DNA of 64,000 bases, taken from NCBI RefSeq assembly GCF_001298465.1, contig NZ_CP012541.1:1-64000 (forward strand). Reading direction: 5' to 3'. Below are positions 11,331 to 20,858 of the stretch, piece after piece (position 1 is the stretch's first letter; each line of letters starts with the position of its first letter). The stretch is from Campylobacter concisus. Lineage in GTDB: Bacteria > Campylobacterota > Campylobacteria > Campylobacterales > Campylobacteraceae. The translations under genes were made by a program, and so were the position numbers. The notes under the pieces are model-generated. The model saw only the letters and a program-made list of their open reading frames with translations. It was not told the origin of the DNA and did not search any database.

Positions 11331-13133
11331 TTGGAAAAGATACGAAATATAGCCGTTATCGCACACGTCGACCACGGTAAAACAACAATGGTTGATGAGC
11401 TTTTGAAACAGTCAGGAACATTTAATGAGCATCAAAACCTTGGCGAGCGTGTAATGGATAGTAATGACATCGAAAGAGAGCGTGGTATCACGATTCTTTC
11501 TAAAAATACTGCTATTCGCTACAAAGATACGAAGATCAACATCATTGACACCCCAGGCCACGCCGACTTTGGTGGTGAGGTAGAGCGTGTTCTTAAGATG
11601 GTTGATGGCGTTTTGCTACTTGTAGATGCGCAAGAAGGCGTTATGCCACAAACTAAATTTGTCGTCAAAAAGGCGCTCTCACTTGGACTTCGCCCAATCG
11701 TCGTCGTAAATAAGATCGATAAGCCAGCAGGCGATCCAGACCGCGTTATAAATGAAATTTTTGACCTTTTTGTAGCACTTGATGCAAATGACGAACAGCT
11801 AGAATTTCCAGTTGTGTATGCAGCTGCGAAAAATGGCTATGCTAAGTTAAAGCTAAGTGATGAAAACAAAGATATGCAGCCACTTTTTGAGACCATCTTA
11901 TCTCACGTACCAGCTCCAAGCGGTAGTGACGAGAACTCACTTCAGCTTCAAGTGTTTACTCTTGATTATGATAACTACGTCGGCAAGATCGGTATTGCAA
12001 GAATTTTTAACGGCAAGATATCAAAAAACCAAAATGTTATGCTTGCAAAGGCTGATGGCACAAAGACAACTGGTAGAATTTCAAAGTTAATTGGCTTTAT
12101 GGGTCTTGAAAGAACCGATATTAATGAGGCTGGCACTGGTGACATCGTAGCGATCGCTGGCTTTGATGCGCTTGACGTTGGCGATAGCGTCGTTGATCCA
12201 AATAATCCTCATCCACTAGATCCTCTTCACATCGAAGAGCCAACACTTAGCGTTGTATTTTCTGTAAATGACGGCCCACTAGCAGGTACTGAGGGCAAAC
12301 ACGTTACATCAAACAAGATCGATGAGCGCCTTGCAAACGAGATGAAGACAAATATCGCGATGAAATACGAAAACATCGGCGAGGGCAAATTTAAAGTAAG
12401 TGGCCGTGGTGAGCTTCAGATTACTATTTTGGCTGAAAATATGCGCCGCGAGGGCTATGAGTTTTTACTTGGCAGACCTGAGGTCATCGTAAAAGAGATA
12501 AATGGCGTAAAATGCGAGCCATACGAGCTTTTAGTGATTGACGCACCTGATGATACGACAGGCACTGTCATAGAAAAACTAGGTAAAAGAAAAGCTGAAA
12601 TGGTCTCTATGAACCCAACAGGCGACGGCCAAACAAGGATCGAGTTTGAGATCCCAGCGCGCGGCCTTATCGGTTTTAGAAGCCAGTTTTTGACTGATAC
12701 AAAAGGTGAGGGCGTTATGAACCACAGCTTTTTGGAGTTTAGACCGCTTAGCGGAACTGTGGAGCATAGAACAAATGGCGCGCTAGTTTCGATGGAAAAT
12801 GGCGTAACGCTTGCTTATTCACTATTTAATTTGCAAGATCGTGGTGTGCTTTTCCTTGATCCGCAAGCAAAAGTCTATGTGGGTATGATCATAGGCGAGC
12901 ATAGTCGTCCAAATGACCTTGACGTAAATCCTATCAAGGGTAAAAACCTAACAAACGTGCGTGCTAGCGGTAGCGACGATGCGATCAAGCTTGTGCCGCC
13001 TAGAAAGCTAAGCCTTGAGCGCGCTCTTGAGTGGATAGAAGATGACGAGTTAGTCGAGGTTACGCCTATAAATATCCGCGTTCGCAAGCGCTATTTAGAT
13101 CCAACAGAGCGCAAAAGAAAAGCAAAACTCTAA
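11331..13133 (+). CDS. typA: Ribosome-associated GTPase TypA/BipA
   Basis: TypA is a translational GTPase related to EF-G that acts on ribosomes under stress and in assembly. The 600-residue protein has G1 AHVDHGKTT (residues 10-18), the switch [21 protein letters not shown], and the typical C-terminal end ([15 protein letters not shown]). The start is TTG (LEKIRN read as MEKIRN) with ggag upstream. A sigma-70 -10 TATAAT is at 11267-11272. A strong terminator follows. Confidence 0.97.
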   Translation: MEKIRNIAVIAHVDHGKTTMVDELLKQSGTFNEHQNLGERVMDSNDIERERGITILSKNTAIRYKDTKINIIDTPGHADFGGEVERVLKMVDGVLLLVDAQEGVMPQTKFVVKKALSLGLRPIVVVNKIDKPAGDPDRVINEIFDLFVALDANDEQLEFPVVYAAAKNGYAKLKLSDENKDMQPLFETILSHVPAPSGSDENSLQLQVFTLDYDNYVGKIGIARIFNGKISKNQNVMLAKADGTKTTGRISKLIGFMGLERTDINEAGTGDIVAIAGFDALDVGDSVVDPNNPHPLDPLHIEEPTLSVVFSVNDGPLAGTEGKHVTSNKIDERLANEMKTNIAMKYENIGEGKFKVSGRGELQITILAENMRREGYEFLLGRPEVIVKEINGVKCEPYELLVIDAPDDTTGTVIEKLGKRKAEMVSMNPTGDGQTRIEFEIPARGLIGFRSQFLTDTKGEGVMNHSFLEFRPLSGTVEHRTNGALVSMENGVTLAYSLFNLQDRGVLFLDPQAKVYVGMIIGEHSRPNDLDVNPIKGKNLTNVRASGSDDAIKLVPPRKLSLERALEWIEDDELVEVTPINIRVRKRYLDPTERKRKAKL

Positions 13134-13148
13134 TCAAAATTTGTCATC

Positions 13149-13170
13149 TAGCCCCTTTGTAAAGGGGCTA
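13149..13170 (+). terminator. Hairpin terminator after typA
   Basis: TAGCCCCTTT, a 2-base loop GT, then AAAGGGGCTA form a perfect 10-bp stem, followed by an AT-rich stretch (ataatt) rather than a long T run. It lies 16 bp after the typA stop and is the strongest stem in this gap. The rest of the 258-bp gap before the G+C-rich islet is AT-rich and shows nothing else. Confidence 0.7.
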
Positions 13171-13391
13171 ATAATTAAACTCTAAAAACAGCAAATAAAT
13201 TTCTATAAATTTCTCATATTTTTTTGCATTATTTATTTAAGTTGGCTTTGTTTAAGACGATTAAAATTTATCAATCCTAAAACTATTTATGCTTTAAAAT
13301 ACCATACCTACTTTTCTATTTTTACTTTTAATATAATCAATATAAAAATGTCTAGTTTATGCTAGAATCGGCGTAAATTTAAAGGAAACCG

Positions 13392-14022
13392 ATGAAAAAA
13401 ACTAAAATTTATCATTACTCTCGCCGCGGCGTTTATTTTTAGCGGCTGCTATGAGACTACGCTGCTTACTCGCGTGCCGATCTCCGCGCTTGTTTCGGAC
13501 AAAGGCGCGGACGTGAAATCAACGATCATGCTAACGGGTATAACGCCGCAGACGCACGTTACGAAAACGGTAACGGACAACGTGCGGGTTTTCGTCCCGG
13601 ACGCTAAATTTAAGGACTTTCCGACCGGAGAAACCGCCTATGAGATGAGCGTTAGCGTCGGCAAGGACGAAAAAGGCGGCAAAAACTCGGATAAGCGCGC
13701 CGTGCGGATATATCTAAGCCAAGACGGCGACGTCTACGGCAAGCTTAGCAAAAACATACTCGAGTAGTACGCGGGCGCAGCTAAACAGAAAATGGAGCCG
13801 ACGCTAAAAGCGGCGATCAAATTTGAAAATGACACGAACGTCGTTTATGAGCTGGTCGTGGGCAACGAGTTTAAGGCGAGCGACGAGGCGCAAACGGGCG
13901 GCGTTTATACCTTGGCGCCTGGGCAGGTTACGGGGGCTATCTGGGCGGATAGTACGGCGGTACGTGACGCGGTCGCGGGCAAAGCGGTCAAAATCGGCAC
14001 TCTAAAAAAGGCGGCAAAATGA
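13392..14022 (+). pseudogene. Broken lipoprotein gene (frameshift in the signal peptide plus in-frame TAG)
   Basis: I do not recognise the family. From the ATG at 13392 (good aagga site) the frame stops after 16 codons. Removing one A from the A7 run at 13395-13401 gives a lipoprotein leader, MKKLKFIITLAAAFIFSGC, with an ideal lipobox FSGC, running into the downstream frame. A second lesion is a lone in-frame TAG at 13765-13767, after which the frame stays open to 14022. Intact, it would be about 209 residues. Base composition is far richer in G+C than the neighbouring core. The end overlaps proC by 4 bp. The A7 run could be slippage or a sequencing error; the TAG argues for a true pseudogene. 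Confidence 0.75.
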
Positions 14023-14933
14023 AAAATCCTAAAATCGGCTTTATCGGCGGCGGAAATATGGGCGGTGCGATGATAGAGGCGCTTTGGCGCGCGCAATCTG
14101 ACGAAGTGGACGCGGGGCGAAGCTTTGCCGAGGAGGAGCGGAAATTTGACGGCGGTAGCGAGGCGCAAAGGGCGGAAAATTTAGCGCAAACAGGCAAAAC
14201 CTCGAGCCAGCGCGAATGTGAAAAAAAGACGAAATTTGAAATCATAGCCTGCACCAGAAGTAAAAACGAAGCCTTGCGGCAGAGATTTAGCGTAAAAATA
14301 GCCGCGAGCGAAACGGATCTAGCGCGCGAAGCGGACGCGGTCGTGCTGGCTACTAAGCCCGCTAGCTACGAGGCTATCTTGCGCCTGATCGCGCCTGATC
14401 TTGCGGGCAAAATTTTGCTTCTTTTGGCGCCGAATTTTGACATAAAACGCGCTAGGCAAATCGTAGGCGAGGGCGTTTATATCGCTCGCGCGATGCCAAA
14501 TATAGCAGCTTGCATCGGCGCGTCGGCCACGGCTCTTTGCTTTGACGCGGGTTTTAGCGATGAAGCGCGCAAGACCGTGCGCGAGATAATCGCTAAAATC
14601 GGTAAAATTTACGAGATAGACGAGGCCTGGTTTGCCGCATTTACGGGCATCGCGGGAAGCTTGCCGGCGTATGCGTGCGCCTTTATCGAGGCTGCGGCCG
14701 ATGCCGGCGTGCGGGGCGGACTGCCTAGGCAGCTTTGCTACGACGCCGTTGCGGCAGCCGTGGAAGGGACGGCGCGCCTGATCCAAAGCGGCAAGCACCC
14801 AGCCGCGCTAAAAGACGAGGTTTGCTCGCCGGCGGGAACCACGATCGAAGGACTTGTCGCGCTTGAAAAAGGCGGATTTCGCGGCGCCTTGATGGATGCC
14901 GTCGCTGCTTGCATCGCCAAAGCGCGGGGTTAG
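14019..14933 (+). CDS. proC: Pyrroline-5-carboxylate reductase
   Basis: ProC makes L-proline from 1-pyrroline-5-carboxylate using NAD(P)H. The 304-residue protein starts with the Rossmann motif KIGFIGGGNMGGAM and has the C-terminal family pattern (YACAFIEAAADAGVRGGL, SPAGTTIEG). It is about 30 residues longer than usual because of a charged insert after the first helix, about residues 26-65. G+C-rich codons (gcg, cgc, ggc) set it apart from the core and link it to its two neighbours in the islet. It overlaps the broken lipoprotein gene by 4 bp. Confidence 0.93.
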   Translation: MKNPKIGFIGGGNMGGAMIEALWRAQSDEVDAGRSFAEEERKFDGGSEAQRAENLAQTGKTSSQRECEKKTKFEIIACTRSKNEALRQRFSVKIAASETDLAREADAVVLATKPASYEAILRLIAPDLAGKILLLLAPNFDIKRARQIVGEGVYIARAMPNIAACIGASATALCFDAGFSDEARKTVREIIAKIGKIYEIDEAWFAAFTGIAGSLPAYACAFIEAAADAGVRGGLPRQLCYDAVAAAVEGTARLIQSGKHPAALKDEVCSPAGTTIEGLVALEKGGFRGALMDAVAACIAKARG

Positions 14934-14953
14934 GCAAATTTTTAAGGATAAAA

Positions 14954-15643
14954 ATGAAAAATTTATTATTTGCGCTATTTGCGGCGTTAAATTTATTCGC
15001 TAGCGAGCCGGGCCTTTCGCCATTGCTAGCCGCAGATACGCTAGAAAAGGTCAAAAAATGCAAAAATACCGACCTAAACGCTACCAAAGAGTGCGTGCAA
15101 GCGGGCATAGTAGCGGCAAACTTAAAGCAAGACTACGGCGCGGCGGAGGGGCTATTTAGTCTAGCCTGCGCCAAAGGAGATGGCGAGGGCTGCTTTTATC
15201 TTGGCGAACTTTATAAAAATAACTTAGTAAAAGCTGCGGATAAGAGCGAGCGCGAGACTAAGATTAGCGCGTATTACAAGGCTAGCTGCGTCCTTTACGA
15301 GTATTTGCCCGGTTGCTTGGCGCTAGCTAATTTCATGCAAGAAGAGCTGGGCGACGAGGTGCAGTCGTTTGCGATAAACAATACCCTATGCAACAAAAAA
15401 TACGCTCCCGGATGCTACAACGTGGGCTGGATGATAGAGCGAACGGGGGGCGATATAGGCGAGATGATGGAGTATTACGAGCGCTCGTGTAAGCTTGGCT
15501 ACGTAGGCGGCTGTGCGCGAGCGGCGTGGCTGTATGAGGGAAATTTCAACGAAAATAGATACGAGCAAGTAAAAAAAGACGCGAAAAAGGCAAAGCAAAT
15601 GCGAAAAAAGGCGTGCGAGCTAGGCGATAAGCAAAGCTGTTAG
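14954..15643 (+). CDS. Secreted Sel1-like / Hcp-type repeat protein with paired cysteines
   Basis: This 229-residue protein starts with a signal peptide (MKNLLFALFAALNLFASE) and then has degenerate Sel1-like repeats, each with a Cys pair roughly eight residues apart (SLACAKGDGEGCFYLGELY, ERSCKLGYVGGCARAAWLY). This is the pattern of Helicobacter cysteine-rich proteins, which are periplasmic or secreted. The ATG at 14954 has an aagga site. An upstream in-frame ATG at 14909 lies inside proC and lacks a signal peptide, so I did not use it. G+C-rich codons match proC. Confidence 0.85.
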   Translation: MKNLLFALFAALNLFASEPGLSPLLAADTLEKVKKCKNTDLNATKECVQAGIVAANLKQDYGAAEGLFSLACAKGDGEGCFYLGELYKNNLVKAADKSERETKISAYYKASCVLYEYLPGCLALANFMQEELGDEVQSFAINNTLCNKKYAPGCYNVGWMIERTGGDIGEMMEYYERSCKLGYVGGCARAAWLYEGNFNENRYEQVKKDAKKAKQMRKKACELGDKQSC

Positions 15644-16068
15644 ATTGATAATAAGGCGTTTTGACAAAAATTTTAAAACGATAAAACTCTAGAAAGTCTT
15701 AACATAGCTAGCAATGTAGAGTAGTAACTTTTAGTATATTTATAAATACTGTAAGAGGTTTACTAATTTATGTTTTTAAGTTTATAAAAGCTTTGCCATA
15801 CTTTTTATAGTAGCTAGTGAAGTAAAGTTAAATTTTTACTTCACTAGATCCATAATTAAAATTTTTACAGAGCTTGTAAGCTAGAAAAATTTTACTTATA
15901 CCTTCAGCAATTAAGCCATCCAATAAAACTCATTGATAAATTTTCTGCCAAATCTTATTTTTAATAAAAATGAATATTAACTTTCTTAAATAAAGCTAAA
16001 TATAACAATGTAATTTTAAACCATTAGGTTATAAGATTTTTTTAAATTTTATTTTTAAGGATTGCAAC
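15644..16068. other. 425-bp AT-rich gap with one 13-bp perfect palindrome
   Basis: No coding frame of note was seen. The one structure is CTAGTGAAGTAAA (15814-15826), an 8-base loop, and TTTACTTCACTAG (15835-15847). The arms are a perfect match but AT-rich, so this is a weak terminator, a protein-binding site or an RNA element. The gap marks the right edge of the G+C-rich islet. Confidence 0.6.
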
Positions 16069-16638
16069 ATGAAAATGCTATTTTTAGCCCCTGTCTTAGC
16101 ATGTAGTCTTGCTTTTAGTGCCGATGTCATCGCAAAAGATGCCAATATAACGCTAGATGGCAAGATGATAGGAAAGATCGAGGTTTTAACACCAGTTGAA
16201 GTCGTCGAAAAAGGTGATAAAACGAGTAAGATCAAGGTTAATGGCGTAGTTTCGGCAAACTATTTAGCCCAACTTCAAAGAAGTATAGAAGATCCTGAAG
16301 TTTTTGTAGCTTTTAATGACGAGAGCGAGGCAAATTTCAAAAAAGTAAAAGACCTTGAAGACGACTACGGCGAGGTTTGGTATCAAGTTGATGGCGTTTA
16401 TGAAGTGCCAAATGACGCACTTGGTGGCAACCAAAAAGAGCTTTACGCAAAGTCAAAGAAAATTTACGAAGAGACCTGCTCGGCATGTCACAGGCTACAT
16501 GAACCAAATAGCTTTACAGCGGCTCAGTGGCCAGCAAATTTAGCTGGAATGGTCGATGCTAAATTTGTCGCGCTAGATGAAACTGACCTAAATTTAGTGC
16601 TCAAATACTTACAACACAATGCCAAAAAAGTAAAATAA
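16069..16638 (+). CDS. Periplasmic monohaem c-type cytochrome, electron donor to the molybdoenzyme
   Basis: This 189-residue protein begins with a signal peptide (MKMLFLAPVLACSLAFSADV). Its N-terminal half is a beta-rich domain and its C-terminal half holds one haem site, CSACH at residues 137-141. The gene is 21 bp before a Ser-ligated molybdopterin reductase, the same pair I recall as Cj0265c/Cj0264c in C. jejuni, where the enzyme reduces S- and N-oxides. The likely role is passing electrons to that reductase in the periplasm. Confidence 0.85.
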   Translation: MKMLFLAPVLACSLAFSADVIAKDANITLDGKMIGKIEVLTPVEVVEKGDKTSKIKVNGVVSANYLAQLQRSIEDPEVFVAFNDESEANFKKVKDLEDDYGEVWYQVDGVYEVPNDALGGNQKELYAKSKKIYEETCSACHRLHEPNSFTAAQWPANLAGMVDAKFVALDETDLNLVLKYLQHNAKKVK

Positions 16639-16659
16639 ATTTTTCATAAGGGAGAAAAT

Positions 16660-19101
16660 ATGAAAAGACGAGATTTTATAAAATTTTCCGCACTTGCAGC
16701 CACTGCGGCGCAGGCAAACAAGATAGAGGGCGTGACTAAGACCATTTTTGACCAAAAGAAAACTTTTGGGGCAAATAGATTTGGTCTATTTTGGGCAAAT
16801 ACCAACTCAAATCAAATCGTCTCTGTTGATCCATTTGATGGTGATAAATTCCCAAATACAATGAATAACAGTTTGCCAGATCTCATCCAAAATGAAAGTC
16901 GCGTACTCTATCCGTACGTAAGAAAAAGTTACCTAAAGGCAAAAGGCGTAGCAAAAAGCGAGCTTCGTGGCAAAGAAGAATTTGTACGTGTTAGCTGGGA
17001 TACAGCACTTGACCTTGCTGCAAAAGCCTTAAAAGAAAATTTTGACAAATATGGTCCAGAAAGCATTTACGGCGAATGCTACTGGTGGGGCGGTAGCGGC
17101 AAGATCAGCTGGGGTAGGACTGTTGGTCATAGGATGCTTAAGGTTTTAGGTGGATATGTAGAAGAGAGCGGTGACTACTCAACAGGTGCTGGTCTTGTCA
17201 TTATGCCTCACGTCCTTGGAAATAGTGCAGTATATGATGCTCCTACAAAATGGGAGGCCATGGTTAAAAATGCTAAGAACATTGTATTTTGGGGTACTGA
17301 TCCGCTTGTGACTGGTCAAATTTCATGGCAGCCTCCAACACACGATGGTTATCTTGGTATTAAAAAGATAAAAGATGCTGGCATTAAAACTTATAGTGTT
17401 TGTGTCTTTAAAAATGACACCACAAGATACCTTGACTCTGAAACTATCATCGTTCGTCCAAACACTGACGTAGCAATGATGCTTGGTATGTGCCACTATC
17501 TTTATGAAAACAAGCTTTATGATGAAGAATTTATAAAAAAATACACAGTTGGTTTTAATAAATTTAAAGATTATTTGCTTGGTACGACCGACAAAGTGGT
17601 AAAAGATATAAACTGGGCTAGTAAAATTTGTGGTGTAAAAGCTGAAGATATAGCAAAATTTGCTACTGTACTCGCAAAAGAGCCAAGCACTATTATCGCT
17701 GGTAGATCACTTCAAAGACAAGACCATGGCGAAATGGGCTTTTGGGGTATCGTAACACTTAGTGCGATGCTTGGCCACATCGGTAAAGAGGGTCTTGGAT
17801 TTGAGTTTAACCTCTATTATGGAAACGGCAGCACTGATAAGATAGCACCTGCTCTAAAAGGCATCAGTACTAGGATAAGCGAAAAATATGAAAACGTAGA
17901 TGGTGCTCCGTGGAAGAAATTTAAAAACGTAACCATCCCATCTTCAAGATCAATCGAAGCCTTGCAAAATCCTGGCAAAGAGATAGATTATGATGGCTCT
18001 AAGATCAAACTTCCACATATGAGAGTAGCTTATATGGCTTCTGGTTCGATGTTTACAAGACATCAGGATGTAAACAATGCAGTTAAAGCATGGCGTAAAT
18101 TTGATACTGTTATCACAGCTGAGCCATTTTGGACAAGCACAGCTAAATTAAGTGACATCGTCTTACCAGTGGCACTTGAGGTAGAGAGAAATGACATCAA
18201 CCAAAGTGTCCCATCAAGCGAATACATCGTGGCTTATAAGCCAGTAGTTGAGCCAATGGGAGAAAGCAGAAGCGACTACTGGATATGTTCACAAATTTGC
18301 AAACGCTGGGGCAGAGAAGAGGTCTTTACTGAGGGTAAAGATGAGCTTGGCTGGGCAAAAGAATTTTACGCAGATGCGGTGGAACAAGCCAAAGCACTAG
18401 ATCTTAAAATGCCAAACTTTGATGAGTTTTGGAAAGAGGGCTATGTCAAATTTGACAAAGACAATGAAGAGACAAAATACTACACAAGACTTAGTGCATT
18501 TAGAGAAAATCCACATAAAAACCGCCTTGGCACGCCATCAGGCAAGATAGAGATCTACTCTCCAACTATTGCTAAATTTGGCTACAAAGACTTTGCTCCA
18601 CACTTTGCTTGGATCGAGCCGTTTGAGTGGCTTGGTAGCGAAAAAGCTAAAAAATATCCATTTAGCATCACAACCCCACACTCAAGATACCGCTTGCACT
18701 CTCAGCTAAATAACTCAATAATCAGAAACTACGCTGAAGTAAGCGCAAGAGAGCCGATGCTAATAAATACAAATGATGCTAAGAAAAAAGGCATCGCAAC
18801 TGGTGATGTAGTGAGAGTTTTCAACGATAGGGGTGAAATTTTAGTAGGAGCGCTTGTTACTGACATCATCCCAGAGCATGTCATCGCTGTTTGCGAAGGT
18901 GCATGGTACGACCCTGAAGTGCTTGGCGAAAGAAGCCTTTGCAAGCACGGTTGCATCAATGTCCTAACACGTGACAAAGGCACATCTAGCATCGCTCAAA
19001 GCAACTGCGGACATACGATACTAGCGGATCTTGAAAAATATAAAGGCGAGATCAAACCAATAACTGCCTTTTCTAAACCAAAAATTTTACAATCTTTGTA
19101 G
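16660..19101 (+). CDS. Periplasmic molybdopterin S-/N-oxide reductase (TorA/DMSO reductase family)
   Basis: This 813-residue protein starts with a twin-arginine signal (MKRRDFIKFSALAATAAQA) and has the full molybdopterin oxidoreductase fold. There is no N-terminal Fe-S cysteine cluster. The stretch GDYSTGAG at about residues 171-178 provides the Ser ligand to Mo (about Ser174) typical of DMSO, TMAO and biotin sulfoxide reductases. These features point to a single-subunit periplasmic S-/N-oxide reductase used in oxygen-limited respiration. The cytochrome just upstream is its probable donor. The exact substrate cannot be told from sequence. Confidence 0.9.
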   Translation: MKRRDFIKFSALAATAAQANKIEGVTKTIFDQKKTFGANRFGLFWANTNSNQIVSVDPFDGDKFPNTMNNSLPDLIQNESRVLYPYVRKSYLKAKGVAKSELRGKEEFVRVSWDTALDLAAKALKENFDKYGPESIYGECYWWGGSGKISWGRTVGHRMLKVLGGYVEESGDYSTGAGLVIMPHVLGNSAVYDAPTKWEAMVKNAKNIVFWGTDPLVTGQISWQPPTHDGYLGIKKIKDAGIKTYSVCVFKNDTTRYLDSETIIVRPNTDVAMMLGMCHYLYENKLYDEEFIKKYTVGFNKFKDYLLGTTDKVVKDINWASKICGVKAEDIAKFATVLAKEPSTIIAGRSLQRQDHGEMGFWGIVTLSAMLGHIGKEGLGFEFNLYYGNGSTDKIAPALKGISTRISEKYENVDGAPWKKFKNVTIPSSRSIEALQNPGKEIDYDGSKIKLPHMRVAYMASGSMFTRHQDVNNAVKAWRKFDTVITAEPFWTSTAKLSDIVLPVALEVERNDINQSVPSSEYIVAYKPVVEPMGESRSDYWICSQICKRWGREEVFTEGKDELGWAKEFYADAVEQAKALDLKMPNFDEFWKEGYVKFDKDNEETKYYTRLSAFRENPHKNRLGTPSGKIEIYSPTIAKFGYKDFAPHFAWIEPFEWLGSEKAKKYPFSITTPHSRYRLHSQLNNSIIRNYAEVSAREPMLINTNDAKKKGIATGDVVRVFNDRGEILVGALVTDIIPEHVIAVCEGAWYDPEVLGERSLCKHGCINVLTRDKGTSSIAQSNCGHTILADLEKYKGEIKPITAFSKPKILQSL

Positions 19102-19111
19102 AATTTATATA

Positions 19112-19139
19112 AATTTAGCCCTCGTTTGGGGGCTAAATT
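19112..19139. terminator. Bidirectional terminator between the reductase and yolD-like genes
   Basis: AATTTAGCCC (19112-19121) pairs with GGGCTAAATT (19130-19139), followed by a T run (tattttt). It lies just after the reductase stop and overlaps the last codons of the convergent YolD-like gene, so it can serve both strands. Confidence 0.75.
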
Positions 19140-19441
19140 ATTTTTAGGTCATTTATATCTTCAAATTTGATCCTAGTTTTTACAACCATAAGAGTTTTAT
19201 TTTTGAAATTTACGTCAGATATTAGTCCGCTAGCACTTGTATAGGCGTAGCCGTCATGATAGCTCACATATACTTCATCAGCCGGCCTTAGCTCGCTTAT
19301 CTTTTTTAAAATTTCATCGACTTTGCTCTCATCAAGATCTAGTTTTTCGCATTTTTCTCGCTCTTTTTGTCGCAAGGCTCGCTCTAAGGTTGATAGGGGA
19401 TTAAACGAGCTAAAAATTTTCGCCCTATCTTTACTCGCCAC
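19133..19441 (-). CDS. YolD-like small protein, partner of the Y-family polymerase
   Basis: This 102-residue protein resembles the YolD-like family: an N-terminal charged helix (NPLSTLERALRQKEREK) and a C-terminal beta-sandwich with VYVSYHDGYAYTSASGLI and VVKTRIKFEDI. YolD-like genes commonly sit next to UvrX/DinB-type polymerases, and here it overlaps the polymerase gene by 11 bp. It may regulate or assist the polymerase, as UmuD does UmuC; that is inference. It has no signal peptide and is cytoplasmic. Confidence 0.7.
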   Translation of the reverse strand: MASKDRAKIFSSFNPLSTLERALRQKEREKCEKLDLDESKVDEILKKISELRPADEVYVSYHDGYAYTSASGLISDVNFKNKTLMVVKTRIKFEDINDLKII

Positions 19442-20693
19442 TTTTGTGCCCTCCGATCTTTTTATTTCGATCTTGCCCAGTGGCTTCTGGTAGTAGATCG
19501 ATCGCTCTTAAAACCGAGTTTTTACCAAATTTTTCTTTTATGAGATTTAGGGATTTTAAAACTGCTTTTTCTTTAGTATCATCCTCAAAAAGACTAGAGT
19601 GAGCTAGGCTCTCTTTTACTACGTCATTTGCACTGATGCTAATTTGCCTAATCAGCCCAACATTTTTTATCTTGTTTAAAAGTAGCTCTTCGGCTGAGCT
19701 CATCAGCATGCTTGAAACATTTGTTGGTGTCTTAAACCGAACGCTTGCACGTTGTAGTGGCTCAAATTTATCGGCAAATTTTATATTTATTGTTATTCCA
19801 CTTGCCTTGACCTCTTTGTTTATGAGCCTAAGAGCGAGCCTGTCAGCCATTTCTTTTAGTACGACTACCGCCTCACAACGTTCGTAGTCTCTTGGTAAAA
19901 TTTCAGAGCTAAAGTAGGATTTTGTGCTTGGTTTATATGCTTTTATATCAGCTATTGTCGTTGGCTCTATGCCATTTGCGTGATCTACCGTTATATAGGC
20001 ATCAACTCCAAAAAATTTCTCAAGTAAGCTTCGCGGAGCATTTGCTATATCTTTCATACAAAAAATTCCATGTTTTTCTAGCTTCAGCCTAGTTTGCTTA
20101 CCGATGCGCCAAAAGTCGTCTAGCGGTTGATGCGTCCAAAGGCGTTCTTTATAAAGCTGCTCGTCTAAAAATGCAATCCCATCATCACTGTGCTTAGCCA
20201 AGATATCAAGGGCGATTTTTGCAAGGTATAAATTTGTGCCCATGCCACAGGTGGCAGTCACGCCAGTAGTTTTTAAAATTTCATCCATTATCTTTTTGGC
20301 TATGGATTTTGCATCGGTATTATAAAATTTAACATAAGAAGTAAGATCGATAAAGGCCTCATCGATAGAATAGACATAGATATCATTTTTTGAGACATAT
20401 TTTAGGTATATCTCATAAATTTTAGCCGCATAGTCGATGTAAAACTGCATTCTAGGCGGTGCGATGATAAATTTTATATCTCGTGGTATCTCAAAAAGCC
20501 TGCATCTATTTTTCACACCTTTGACTCTAAGAGCTGGGCTAACGGCTAGGCAAACACTTCCGTTGCCGCGACTATCGTCAGCCACGACTAGATCGGCTTT
20601 AAACGGATCAAGCCCTCGCTCCACGCACTCAACTGAGGCATAAAATGACTTTAGATCAATGACGGCATAAAATTTTTGTGCTTCGTTTTTCAT
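19431..20693 (-). CDS. Y-family (UmuC/UvrX-type) translesion DNA polymerase
   Basis: This 420-residue protein has the Y-family catalytic signatures: FYAVIDLKSFYASVEC (first Asp), VYSIDEAFIDLT (Asp and Glu pair), a GIGTNLYLAKIA-like helix-hairpin segment (GMGTNLYLAKIALD), and a little-finger region near the end. It resembles the Firmicutes UvrX / plasmid ImpB-MucB group more than DinB. The pairing with a YolD-like gene supports this. I saw no LexA-type operator; Campylobacter lacks a standard SOS system. The likely role is error-prone lesion bypass. Confidence 0.88.
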   Translation of the reverse strand: MKNEAQKFYAVIDLKSFYASVECVERGLDPFKADLVVADDSRGNGSVCLAVSPALRVKGVKNRCRLFEIPRDIKFIIAPPRMQFYIDYAAKIYEIYLKYVSKNDIYVYSIDEAFIDLTSYVKFYNTDAKSIAKKIMDEILKTTGVTATCGMGTNLYLAKIALDILAKHSDDGIAFLDEQLYKERLWTHQPLDDFWRIGKQTRLKLEKHGIFCMKDIANAPRSLLEKFFGVDAYITVDHANGIEPTTIADIKAYKPSTKSYFSSEILPRDYERCEAVVVLKEMADRLALRLINKEVKASGITINIKFADKFEPLQRASVRFKTPTNVSSMLMSSAEELLLNKIKNVGLIRQISISANDVVKESLAHSSLFEDDTKEKAVLKSLNLIKEKFGKNSVLRAIDLLPEATGQDRNKKIGGHKSGE

Positions 20694-20858
20694 GGGGTGA
20701 TTATAGATGAAAATTAGTAAAAGTTCGTTTCTGAAAAATTGATCTTAAGGCTAAAATTTCTAATAAAAATTTTTTAGAAACAAAATAAGTAAAATGGATA
20801 AATTTTACTAGTGGGGTTAGGGTAAATGCAATGCATAAAGAAGTTAATGTAACTAATC

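Noticed and set aside
14319-15108. Long minus-strand frames opposite proC and the Sel1 gene
   Set aside because: They arise from high G+C codon bias in the islet, have no ribosome sites and resemble no protein.
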